From: Roseiarcus sp963836695
GTDB lineage: Bacteria; Pseudomonadota; Alphaproteobacteria; Rhizobiales; Beijerinckiaceae
DNA length: 64,000 nt
Reading direction: 5' to 3'
Assembly: GCA_963836695.1 (NCBI GenBank)
Contig: CAWIKX010000019.1
Coordinates: forward strand, 1-64,000
The notes below the pieces were generated by a model, which was not told where the DNA came from, searched no databases, and worked only from the letters and a program-made list of their open reading frames with translations. Within the stretch, counting starts at the first letter, position 1, and the number at the start of each line of letters is the position of its first letter. Shown here in pieces: positions 53,842 to 64,000 of this stretch. The translations under genes were made by a program, and so were the position numbers.

Positions 53842-54194
53842 CATTTGATGTAGGTTTGGACCCGGCACCGTTCCGAAACGCGCCCGCTTAGGAATGCCGG
53901 CGAAATGAAAACGGGGGTTAAGTCATTGAAAATAACCAAAACCACGAATTGCCTGATTTAGCTCATAACGAATTGAATGGCTTACGCCGTGGGCTGCGAA
54001 AAGATTTGTTCAACGGCGAAATGAGCGTTAGCGCCTTTCGGCCTCCATCCTGCGCACACGCCCAACTGGGCACATATAAGTTGCGCGCACTTGAGCCGTT
54101 GAAATGATTGGGACACGTAAACTTGCGCTGGGCGCGCTCCTCAGGCGCGAGCGCTCGGCCTTCCTTTGCTCGATGGCGCGGGAGCGCGCCTCTG
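53842..54194. other. Gene-free stretch before cpdR
   Basis: 353 bases. It contains GTCATTGAAAATAACC and AGCTCATAACGAATTGAATGG, which resemble part of the dispersed repeat at 50525 (CGTAACGCATTGAAAAG) but without the CTAGCG units. No gene is supported. Confidence 0.35.
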
Positions 54195-54581
54195 TCAGGC
54201 CGCCTTGAGAAGCCGTTCGACCTCGTTAACCAGATCCCGAAGATGGAATGGTTTTGAGAGGATGCGAGCGTCTTTGGGTGCCGCGTTGTCGGGGTTGAGC
54301 GCAACCGCAGCGAATCCCGTGATGAACATGACCTTGATCTCCGGATCGAGCTCGGTGGCGCGACGAGCAAGCTCTATGCCGTCCATCTCGGGCATCACGA
54401 TGTCGGTCAGGAGAAGCTCAAACGGCTCCTCTCGGAGCCGATTGTAGGCAGACAAGCCATTATCGAATGAAGTTACGACATAGCCCGCGTTCTGCAGCGC
54501 TTTAACGAGGAAGCGGCGCATGTCGTTGTCGTCCTCCGCGAGCAAAATTTTGGCAGAGATCTCAACTGGCGTTTGCATCAC
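54195..54581 (-). CDS. cpdR: CpdR single-domain response regulator
   Basis: A 128-residue receiver domain without an output domain. Phospho-acceptor Asp in LLLTDIVMPEMDG, acidic pair LAEDDNDMRRFL, Thr in MFITGFAAVAL, Lys in ILSKPFHLRDL. The sequence closely follows Hyphomicrobiales CpdR, which, when unphosphorylated, directs ClpXP to degrade cell-cycle regulators. Its gene position divergent from an N-formylglutamate amidohydrolase gene is the usual one. Confidence 0.92.
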   Translation of the reverse strand: MMQTPVEISAKILLAEDDNDMRRFLVKALQNAGYVVTSFDNGLSAYNRLREEPFELLLTDIVMPEMDGIELARRATELDPEIKVMFITGFAAVALNPDNAAPKDARILSKPFHLRDLVNEVERLLKAA

Positions 54582-54722
54582 ATTCCCCTGGTAAGGCTTG
54601 CGACTTTGCGGCGCCCCAGTAAAAATTTATTGAACCCGGCGACAAATATCGCATCCCGCCGAGTTTGGACGATATGATAGAGTTGAGCCGCGCGCTTAGT
54701 GCAAGCGTTGGTCGGAGGATCG

Positions 54723-55613
54723 ATGGAACAGATCGAAGGGACTGCCGTCCGGGACTTCGATCGTGCGTTCGAGACAATTGAGCCCGGGCGTTTGGCATCT
54801 CCCCTCGTTTTCAGCTCACCCCACTCCGGATCGACTTATCCTCAGCGCTTTCTCGCCGCCTCGCGGCTCGATCCGTTGACCCTTCGCCGATCGGAAGACG
54901 CCTTCGTCGACGAACTCTTTTTGTCCTGCGTCGGGCTCGGCGCGCCCCTCTTGCGGGCTTTGTTCCCTCGCGCTTATCTTGACGTGAACAGGGAGCCCTA
55001 CGAACTCGACCCCCAGATTTTCGACGGTCGCCTGCCTGACTTCGCCAACACTCGCTCGCTGAGAGTCGCCGTCGGCCTGGGCACAATTCCCAGAGTCGTC
55101 GGCGACGCCCAGCCGATCTACCGGAAGCCGATTACGATCGCCGATGGTCTCTGCCGGATCGACACGCTCTACCGGCCCTATCACGCGCAATTGAAAACGC
55201 TGATTGAACGCGCGCGGGGCTGGTTCGGGGTGGCGATCCTGATCGATTGCCACTCGATGCCCTCGAACGCCGCTGACGTCGGGGGACTCGATATTGTGCT
55301 GGGCGACCGATTTGGCGCGAGCGCGGCGCCTAATGTCGTTGATGTTCTGGAATCGAGCCTCAAACGAGCGGGTTATCGCGTTCGCCGCAATAAGCCATTC
55401 GCCGGCGGATATATCACCGAGCATTTTGGTGCGCCAACCGACGGCGTTCACGCCGTTCAAATCGAGATCGCGAGGGCGCTCTATCTCGACGAGCGCCGGA
55501 TTGTCCGGACCGGAAGATGGCCCGCGCTTCAGGAGGATCTCTTCTCGGCAGCGAAGGCGTTGGCGCTCGAGATGGGAGGCAATCCGGATGCGGGCCGCCT
55601 CGCGGCCGAATGA
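54723..55613 (+). CDS. N-formylglutamate amidohydrolase family protein
   Basis: About 296 residues. Motifs of the family: LVFSSPHSGSTYP, SEDAFVDELF, FPRAYLDVNREPYELDP, ILIDCHSMPSN, FAGGYITEHFG and VQIEIARALYLDE. The enzyme releases formate from N-formyl-L-glutamate; the chromosomal cpdR-linked paralogue has not been tied to histidine degradation. Start ATG 54723 follows GGAGGATCG. A hairpin and sRNA lie downstream. Confidence 0.9.
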   Translation: MEQIEGTAVRDFDRAFETIEPGRLASPLVFSSPHSGSTYPQRFLAASRLDPLTLRRSEDAFVDELFLSCVGLGAPLLRALFPRAYLDVNREPYELDPQIFDGRLPDFANTRSLRVAVGLGTIPRVVGDAQPIYRKPITIADGLCRIDTLYRPYHAQLKTLIERARGWFGVAILIDCHSMPSNAADVGGLDIVLGDRFGASAAPNVVDVLESSLKRAGYRVRRNKPFAGGYITEHFGAPTDGVHAVQIEIARALYLDERRIVRTGRWPALQEDLFSAAKALALEMGGNPDAGRLAAE

Positions 55614-55700
55614 AAGCCGGCTGGAACGGTAGCAGATGCTGCACCGCAGCGCAGCCGAAGCGGAGCACAAATCGTCCAGCGCGGGAACTGGCAAAAAAGG

Positions 55701-55726
55701 AGGCCGCCATGTCGCCACGGCGGCCT
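55701..55726 (+). terminator. Hairpin terminator after the amidohydrolase gene
   Basis: AGGCCGCC and GGCGGCCT are a perfect 8-base inverted repeat, with an A-run before and TTGAGTTT after; it may work for both strands. Confidence 0.65.
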
Positions 55727-55730
55727 TGAG

Positions 55731-55800
55731 TTTAGGGAGGAAACGCCCAAGGAGGGCATATGCGGCAGGTCATGCCGCACCGCAACAATATCGGCGCTCG
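55731..55800 (+). ncRNA. suhB/mmgR-type alphaproteobacterial small RNA
   Basis: TTTAGGGAGGAAACGCCCAA with GGAGGGCA, followed by a perfect stem TGCGGCA-GGTCA-TGCCGCA (55761-55779). The GGGAGGAAACGCCCAAGGAG core and the position between N-formylglutamate amidohydrolase and an inositol-monophosphatase-like gene match my memory of the suhB RNA motif (mmgR sRNA in Sinorhizobium). Ends are approximate. Assigned from motif and context; not run against a covariance model. Confidence 0.6.
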
Positions 55801-56030
55801 CTTCTGCCCTTGCAAGCCTTTTCTTTATCCCGTGGGCGGCTCCTCACCGAATTCGAGGCGTTGTGACATTCCGGGCAGAACGTAATTTAACGGAGGAAAA
55901 GAAAATTATCATTGAGATATCAATGGTATCAAACGATATAGACGAGGACCAACGTTTGGGAACTATCACGTCGTCGGATAGCAGATATGCAGTTCGATCA
56001 TGGCATTTCGCCCGTTTTTGAGGCCTTTGG

Positions 56031-56906
56031 ATGACCGCAGTCGACTTCGCAGCCTTCGTTGAGCGACTCGCGCAGGTCTCCGGTGAGGTGATTTTCCCAT
56101 TTTTTCGCAGCGCGATTCGCGCCGAGGACAAGTCGCTTGGCGGCATGTTCGATCCCGTCACCGAGGCTGACCGCGGCGCCGAGGCCGCCATGCGGCGGCT
56201 GATCGCTGAGACCTTCCCAGCGCATGGGGTGATCGGAGAGGAATACGGTCGCGATCGCCCTGAGGCGGAATATGTCTGGGTCCTTGATCCGATCGACGGG
56301 ACCAAGAGCTTCGTTTCGGGGTTGCCGACCTGGGGGACCCTGATCGGGCTCGTGCATCACGGCCGGCCGGTCTATGGCATGATGGCGCAACCATTCACGC
56401 GCGAGCGATTCTATGGCGACGGCAAGCGCGCGACCTCGCGCACGCTTGCGCCTTCGCTCGGCGACGCGCCGCCCCCAGAGTGGGCGACCCGGAGCCTGCG
56501 TACCCGCCCGTGCGCCTCGCTTGCGGAAGCGACACTTGCTACAACGAGCCCGTTGCTGATTCGAGACGACGCCGACCGGGCGGCCTATACGCGGGTCGAG
56601 AAGCAAGTCCGGCTCGCCCGCTACGGCGGTGACTGTTACGCCTATTGCGCGCTTGCGGCGGGCTTCGTCGATCTCGTGATCGAGACCAATCTCAAACCGC
56701 ACGACGTGGTTGCTCTCGTGCCGATCATCGAGGGGGCAGGCGGCGTGGTGACCACCTGGGACGGGGACGGCGCCGCCATTGGCGGCCGGATCATCGCCGC
56801 CGGCGACAAAGCGGTCTACGATGAGGCGCGCCGCCTGCTGCTCGGGGGTAGGCAATCTAGAGACGATCCTCCGGCAAGCCCGAAATGCAACCAAGGCGCG
56901 AGTTGA
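56031..56906 (+). CDS. hisN: Histidinol-phosphatase, inositol-monophosphatase type
   Basis: A 291-residue IMPase-fold protein. Metal site: DPVTEADRGAE, GEEYG (Glu) and WVLDPIDGTKSFVSGLPTWG (D-P-I-D-G-T), plus the late Asp in NLKPHDVVALVPI. The cpdR-linked member of this family in Hyphomicrobiales is the HisN-type histidinol-phosphatase of histidine synthesis; the match is on sequence pattern and context. A terminator follows at 56924. Confidence 0.9.
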   Translation: MTAVDFAAFVERLAQVSGEVIFPFFRSAIRAEDKSLGGMFDPVTEADRGAEAAMRRLIAETFPAHGVIGEEYGRDRPEAEYVWVLDPIDGTKSFVSGLPTWGTLIGLVHHGRPVYGMMAQPFTRERFYGDGKRATSRTLAPSLGDAPPPEWATRSLRTRPCASLAEATLATTSPLLIRDDADRAAYTRVEKQVRLARYGGDCYAYCALAAGFVDLVIETNLKPHDVVALVPIIEGAGGVVTTWDGDGAAIGGRIIAAGDKAVYDEARRLLLGGRQSRDDPPASPKCNQGAS

Positions 56907-57628
56907 GTGCAAATAAATTCAAGCAAATGAAAGCAAAAAGGCTTTCATTTGTTTTCATAAATTTTTGCGAATGTAGGCTTTTCAAAGGGTTACGGGCGAA
57001 AAAAATAAAAATTTTCCCCGCCTGTCTGGAAACCCGCTTTGGTTGCAAATCCGCGGGCCTGCGACCGCGTGGGACGGCGGCTGAGCCCGCGAGGCGGTCT
57101 TTGGATCACGTCCATCATCATCCGACCATCTTAGCCATGATTTCTGGTTTAGCCAAGAATGTGTCGCCGAGCTGTGGAATTATCAAAGCACGAATCCGCA
57201 ATTCGCGCAGGCGCAGGAGGTTTCTCCCCATGTCCAACTCAGCCCAGACGCGCGCCAAGCCAGCACGCTGTTTTTTTCCTTGTCCAACAGCGAGCCAACT
57301 CGGCCCCGGATTGGGACCCCGCAATGCCGCTTAGGTCGAATCCGCTGATTACCCAGTTCGCCGCCTGACCGCCCGGGGAGGGCGCGAGAACGGACGGTCA
57401 ACCCGATAAGGGCCTTGGTCGGCGGCAAAATGGGGCTAATCGATCGCTTCGTCTCCGGAAGTTCGACCCTCGCGCTCGTCTCCTCTTCGACCGGCCGCCG
57501 GGCGCAGGAACCGCCATTTCTGAACACCTGCGGTAAAGGGACACATCTAATATTGTCCTCCCTCGGCGTTACGCTGGACTTGCCGGCAAATCTCGACGAT
57601 CTTCGCCCAAACGAGCTGGAGTCCGACA
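56907..57628. other. Gene-free stretch of 722 bases upstream of the SAM-cyclase gene
   Basis: Holds the hisN terminator and then sequence with no supported gene. An open minus-strand frame at 57118-57324 and plus frames at 57159-57368 lack any recognised motif. Base composition near 56910-57030 is A+T rich. Confidence 0.4.
56924..56955 (+). terminator. Rho-independent terminator of hisN
   Basis: CAAATGAAAGC and GCTTTCATTTG form a perfect 11-base inverted repeat with an AAAAAG loop, then TTTTC. It lies 18 bases past the stop. Confidence 0.75.
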
Positions 57629-60600
57629 ATGGACGTCGCGGCCTGGTTGCGGAGCCTCGGCCTCAGCCGATACGAGGCGGCGTTCGGCAAAAACGCGATC
57701 GACGTCGATGTTCTGCCGGATCTGACCGACGGCGACCTTGCCGAGTTGGGCGTCAATCTGGGGGACCGCAAGCGCCTGCTCAAGGCGATTGCTGGGCTGG
57801 GCTCCGCCGAACCGCCCAAGCGGGCGCCCGAGACCCAGTCTTCGTCAAAAGACGACGCCGAGCGTCGGCCAATCACTGTCTTATTCTGCGATCTTGTCGG
57901 CTCGACCACGATTGCGGCCAAGCTCGACCCTGAGGACTGGCGCAACCTTGTCGGGTCATATCTCGACGCAGCGTCGGCGGCGGTGACGAGGCTTGGCGGC
58001 CGTGTCCAGGACACGTTCGGCGACGGGCTGATGGCGCTGTTCGGTCATCCGCAAGCACAGGAGAACGACGCCGAACGGGCCGTGCGTGCGGCGCTCGCGA
58101 TCCAGCGGGCGCTCGACGATCTCAACGCTGCGAACGCCAACAGCGACGCGCCCCAGCTAGCGGCGCGCATCGGCATCGAATCTGGCCGGGTCGTGGTGGA
58201 CGCGAACGGCGCCGTTTTTGGCGAGGCGCCCAACGTCGCGGCGCGCGTGCAAGCCCTCGCCGAACCCGGGTCGGTCATCGTCACCGCAGCCGTGCAGCGC
58301 CAGACTGCTGGGCTGTTTGTCGCAGAAGATCGTGGCGTGCGTGAACTCAAAGGCGCTCCAGCGCCGGTGGCGCTCTATCGCATCGTACGGGCGAGCGGCG
58401 GCGGCAGACGGGGCGGGGGGCGCGCGCTGACGCCGCTCGTCGGGCGCGAGGAGGAACTCGAGCGACTCGGTCGGCGCTGGGAGCGTGCGCGCTCTGGCGA
58501 GGGCCAACTCGTCCTCGTGATCGGCGAGCCCGGCATCGGGAAGTCGCGATTGGTCGAGGAGTTCCACGCTCAGCTTGGCGAGACGCCTCACACATGGGTT
58601 GAGTGGTCGTCATCGCAGCTCCTGCAAAATACCCCGCTGCACCCGATCGTGGAATGGGGCCGCCTGCGTTTCGGCGGCGCCGACGCGCCCGCTGGACAGG
58701 GGCTCGCTGATCTCGAGAGCACTCTCCGCTCAGTCGGCCTCGACGCGGCCGAATACGCGCCCATGCTCACGCTCTTGGTCGAGGGTCCACCCACCGAGGA
58801 GCGCCAGCCTCGATTCGCGCCGGACGAACTGAGGCGCCGACAGCTCGCGGCAATAACGGCCTGGGTTCTCGCGGGCGCTCGGTCGCAACCGGCCGTATTG
58901 GCCTTCGAGGATTTGCACTGGGCCGATCCGACCTCGCTCGATCTCATGCGCGCACTGGCCGAGCGCGGCGGTCAGGCGCCTCTCCTGGTCATTGCGACCA
59001 CGCGCCCGGAGTTTCGCGCGCCCTGGACCATAAGCGCGCATCACAGCCTCATCTCTTTGTCTCCCCTCGATCGCGGACAGGTCGCGCGCATGGTCGGCCA
59101 GCTGGCCTCGCGCCATGCGCTATCGCAAGAGGTGGTTGAAGGGGTGAGCGAACGCAGCGGCGGCGTGCCGCTGTTCGTCGAAGAGGTGACGCGCCTCCTC
59201 CTGGAGACCAGAGTCGAGGGAGGCGCGCCCACGATCCCGCCGACCCTCCAGCAGTCGCTTGCCGCCCGGCTCGACCGGCTTGGACCCGCTCGGGAGATCG
59301 CGCAGATTGGCGCCGTGCTCGGGCGCGACTTCCCGCATGCGCTCCTTGAAGCCGTGGCCGATCTTGAAGAAGCCGAACTCCGGTCGGGTTTGGAGCGACT
59401 CAAGGAGGCCGACATCCTTTTCGTCGAGGGCGACGGGCCGAGGTCGAACTACCGCTTCAAGCACGTGCTGATCCAGGACGCCGCCTACGAGAGCCTGCTC
59501 AAGAGCCGCCGGCGCGCGCTGCACCGGCGCGCCGCCGAACTCCTGCGCGACAACCCCGAGCGCGCGACGGCCGAGCCCGAGGTGATCGCCCGACATTTCA
59601 CTGAGGCCGGCCTCGATGATTTCGCGATCGAGTGGTGGGGCAAGGCAGGGGACCAGGCGTTGCACCGCTCGGCCTTTCAGGAAGCAATCGCCCATCTCAG
59701 CAAGGCGATCGCAATGGCCGACAAGGCGGACGCGGCGCCGTCGCGAGCGCCGGGCGCCTCAAGTCCGCGGCTCACGCAACTTCACGTCGCCCACGGCAAC
59801 GCGCTAATCGCGGCGCGCGGGTATGCCGCGCCGGAAACAACCGAAGCCTTCGCCAGAGCTCGCGAGTCTGCCGCTGGCGACAAGAATGCAACCGAGAAGC
59901 TGGCGGCCATCTACGGCCTTTGGCTCGGCGGCTACGTGCGCGGCGAGCTCCCGCCGATGAGAGCTCACGCTCAGGCCTTCCTCGACGAGGTCGCGGAGCA
60001 AACCAATTCACCAGAGGTCGCCGTCGCGCACCGCGTCGCCGGAATCACCTGCTGGTTTGCGGGAGGATATCGCGAGGCGCGGGATCACTTCGCAAAGTCG
60101 CTCGAAGCGTTTCAACCGGGACGTGACGATGATCTCGCCTTTCGCTTCGGCTTCGACCCTGGCGTGGGCGCGATGAGCTATCTTGCCTTTGCTTTGTGGC
60201 CGCTCGGCGAGGTCGATCGCGCGATTTCGCTCATCGACGCCATGCAGAAGCGGGCCGCAGACATCACCCATGCCGGCACGCTCGCGTTCGCAAGATTGCA
60301 GACGGCCTTGTTCGAATTGATGCGCGGCGACAATCCTGGGCGCGCCGAGCTGAGCGCGTCTGAGCTCGCCCGCCTCGCGCGCGAGCACAAGCTTCCCTTC
60401 TTTGGCGTGTGCGCCCTCTTTCTCGAGGGTTGGGTGAAAGAATGCAAAGGCGCATCCGGCGGACTTGAGGAAATGCGTCGCGCCATCGAGGCGGTGCGCC
60501 AACAGAAGGTTCTCACTTTTCTTGACCTCGGGTCCATCGGGCTGGCGGTAGCGGAAGCAAGGGCTGGCGATCCCGACCGGGCAGTCGCGCTCCTTGACGA

Positions 60601-60934
60601 GGCGCTGGCGACGGACGAGCGCGCGGGCTGTCGCACGTTCGAAGCGGAGCTGCAGCGGGCGCGCGGAGAAATCCTCCTCCAGCGCGATCCCAAGAACCCC
60701 GCGCCGGCGGAACACGCCTTTCTGGCCGCCATCGCGGTCGCAAAGGACCAAGGCGCACGTAGCTTCGAACTGCGCGCGGCGCTGCCACTGGCCAAGCTTT
60801 ACAGAGCAACCCATCGGCCCGCCAAGGCGCAGGCCGTTCTTGCCTCCGCGCTCGAAGGATTTTCGCTGACGCCCAAGCTTCCCGAAATGCAGGAGGCGTT
60901 GGAAATCCTCACGGCCGTTGAGCCAAGCGCGTGA
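57629..60934 (+). CDS. SAM domain - class III cyclase - ATPase - helical-repeat regulator
   Basis: A 1101-residue multidomain protein. Residues 1-62: SAM (sterile alpha motif) domain, AAWLRSLGLSRYEAAF. About 75-245: class III nucleotide cyclase with LFCDLVGSTT (metal Asp), TFGDGLMALFG (second Asp) and GEAPNVAARVQ. The Lys that usually precedes the GDG motif is Asp here (RVQDTFGDG), so substrate choice is uncertain. About 265-560: AAA/STAND ATPase with Walker A GEPGIGKSR and Walker B LAFEDLHWAD. From about 650 on: helical repeats of TPR kind. Such proteins sense signals through the repeats and ATPase and regulate the cyclase; the signal is unknown. Confidence 0.9.
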   Translation: MDVAAWLRSLGLSRYEAAFGKNAIDVDVLPDLTDGDLAELGVNLGDRKRLLKAIAGLGSAEPPKRAPETQSSSKDDAERRPITVLFCDLVGSTTIAAKLDPEDWRNLVGSYLDAASAAVTRLGGRVQDTFGDGLMALFGHPQAQENDAERAVRAALAIQRALDDLNAANANSDAPQLAARIGIESGRVVVDANGAVFGEAPNVAARVQALAEPGSVIVTAAVQRQTAGLFVAEDRGVRELKGAPAPVALYRIVRASGGGRRGGGRALTPLVGREEELERLGRRWERARSGEGQLVLVIGEPGIGKSRLVEEFHAQLGETPHTWVEWSSSQLLQNTPLHPIVEWGRLRFGGADAPAGQGLADLESTLRSVGLDAAEYAPMLTLLVEGPPTEERQPRFAPDELRRRQLAAITAWVLAGARSQPAVLAFEDLHWADPTSLDLMRALAERGGQAPLLVIATTRPEFRAPWTISAHHSLISLSPLDRGQVARMVGQLASRHALSQEVVEGVSERSGGVPLFVEEVTRLLLETRVEGGAPTIPPTLQQSLAARLDRLGPAREIAQIGAVLGRDFPHALLEAVADLEEAELRSGLERLKEADILFVEGDGPRSNYRFKHVLIQDAAYESLLKSRRRALHRRAAELLRDNPERATAEPEVIARHFTEAGLDDFAIEWWGKAGDQALHRSAFQEAIAHLSKAIAMADKADAAPSRAPGASSPRLTQLHVAHGNALIAARGYAAPETTEAFARARESAAGDKNATEKLAAIYGLWLGGYVRGELPPMRAHAQAFLDEVAEQTNSPEVAVAHRVAGITCWFAGGYREARDHFAKSLEAFQPGRDDDLAFRFGFDPGVGAMSYLAFALWPLGEVDRAISLIDAMQKRAADITHAGTLAFARLQTALFELMRGDNPGRAELSASELARLAREHKLPFFGVCALFLEGWVKECKGASGGLEEMRRAIEAVRQQKVLTFLDLGSIGLAVAEARAGDPDRAVALLDEALATDERAGCRTFEAELQRARGEILLQRDPKNPAPAEHAFLAAIAVAKDQGARSFELRAALPLAKLYRATHRPAKAQAVLASALEGFSLTPKLPEMQEALEILTAVEPSA

Positions 60935-61082
60935 TCGTGACGCGAAAGTCGACGTTCCGGATGTTGGACTAACCAGCCTCTTCCAGCATTTGACCCTCTC
61001 TTGAAATCATGATTTGTGCGCCGCACGCACTAAATTGCACTCCATGCAAAAACTCCCGGTTTTCTCAGAGTACGCCCCCGTA

Positions 61083-63717
<2,635 letters not shown>

Positions 63718-63731
<14 letters not shown>

Positions 63732-64000
63732 GAGTCTTGGCCTCCTCGCGGCGCTCACGCTCGCGGGCGCTGTCGCTGGCTGCTTCCAGCCGCTCTACAG
63801 CGAGGCCGCGCATCCGGGATTGGTGGAGGATCTACGCGCCATCGAAGTCCTACCGATCAAGGATCGCATCGGCCATTATCTGGCCGACAATCTCACAACC
63901 GATTTGAACGGGACCGGTCAAACCCCGCCGCCAAAATATCGGCTGACAGTGACCGTCGCGACCGCTTCCGCGACGCCGACTGTAAGCTCGCTTACAAACA
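63718..64000 (+). CDS. lptE: LPS-assembly lipoprotein LptE (3' end outside window)
   Basis: Start MSLSKSLGLLAALTLAGAVA with lipobox AVAG-C, then FQPLYSEAA and IEVLPIKDRIGHYLADNL, the LptE/RlpB pattern. LptE is the outer membrane lipoprotein partner of LptD in lipopolysaccharide export. Its ATG lies inside the last codons of leuS (14-base overlap), the standard order leuS-lptE(-holA) in alphaproteobacteria. The frame runs off the window at about residue 94. Confidence 0.92.

Noticed and set aside
55529..55780. 83-residue minus-strand frame MRHDLPHMPSLGVSSLN
   Set aside because: It lies over the end of the amidohydrolase gene, the terminator and the sRNA; the sRNA explanation fits conservation better.
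57118..57368. Short open frames between hisN and the SAM-cyclase gene
   Set aside because: No motif, no ribosome site and conflicting frames on both strands.

Overview
The window looks like chromosomal DNA of a high-G+C alphaproteobacterium of the Hyphomicrobiales (Rhizobiales). The evidence is gene content and order: cpdR, N-formylglutamate amidohydrolase, a suhB/mmgR-like RNA and hisN in a row; bamE, ubiquinol-cytochrome c chaperone, yceD/DUF177, plsX and fabH in a row; NDUFA12 next to a DUF2155 gene; B12-dependent ribonucleotide reductase (nrdJ); K+-independent H+-pyrophosphatase; leuS followed by lptE. A Beijerinckiaceae or Methylocystaceae relative is plausible but not shown.

Layout. 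1-5 kb: two transporters, a small Cys/Trp/Arg-rich secreted peptide, a HigA remnant, a two-domain extradiol-dioxygenase-like protein, DUF2155 and NDUFA12. 5-9 kb: nrdJ behind an NrdR-box-like site. 9-15 kb: an accessory region between the facing 3' ends of nrdJ and an NAD-dependent epimerase. It holds repeated copies of the nrdJ 3' tail, a copy of the epimerase 3' tail, a broken GIY-YIG gene between inverted palindromes, a HicB-DUF2442 pair, a Cys-rich exported peptide, a HEPN-like protein and three paralogous small lipoproteins. 15-25 kb: PEP-CTERM-type protein, cold-shock protein, extensin-like protein, fatty acid desaturase and a type I secretion ABC/HlyD pair. 24-34 kb: bacterioferritin and Bfd-like ferredoxin, GFA protein, class III cyclase, SIMPL protein, two frameshifted genes, kdsA, an acyltransferase and queF. 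35-48 kb: a large membrane-GH94 fusion, hppA, bamE, cbp3, yceD, plsX and fabH. 48-57 kb: HAD phosphatase, groESL under CIRCE, cpdR, N-formylglutamate amidohydrolase, sRNA and hisN. 57-64 kb: a SAM-cyclase-ATPase-repeat regulator, leuS and the start of lptE.

The housekeeping blocks serve envelope and lipid synthesis (plsX, fabH, kdsA, lptE, bamE), respiration (NDUFA12, cbp3, hppA), nucleotide reduction (nrdJ) and stress (groESL, cspA). No tRNA, rRNA or CRISPR array was seen.

Caution on sequence quality. Several genes, including essential leuS (three breaks) and nrdJ, carry single-base frameshifts. Nearly all are repaired by removing one base, which suggests residual insertion errors in a draft assembly. 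Broken genes here should not be taken as biological pseudogenes without checking reads.

The most unusual region is 8.8-15 kb, where 3' gene tails are repeated around small mobile-looking cargo and a small lipoprotein family has multiplied.
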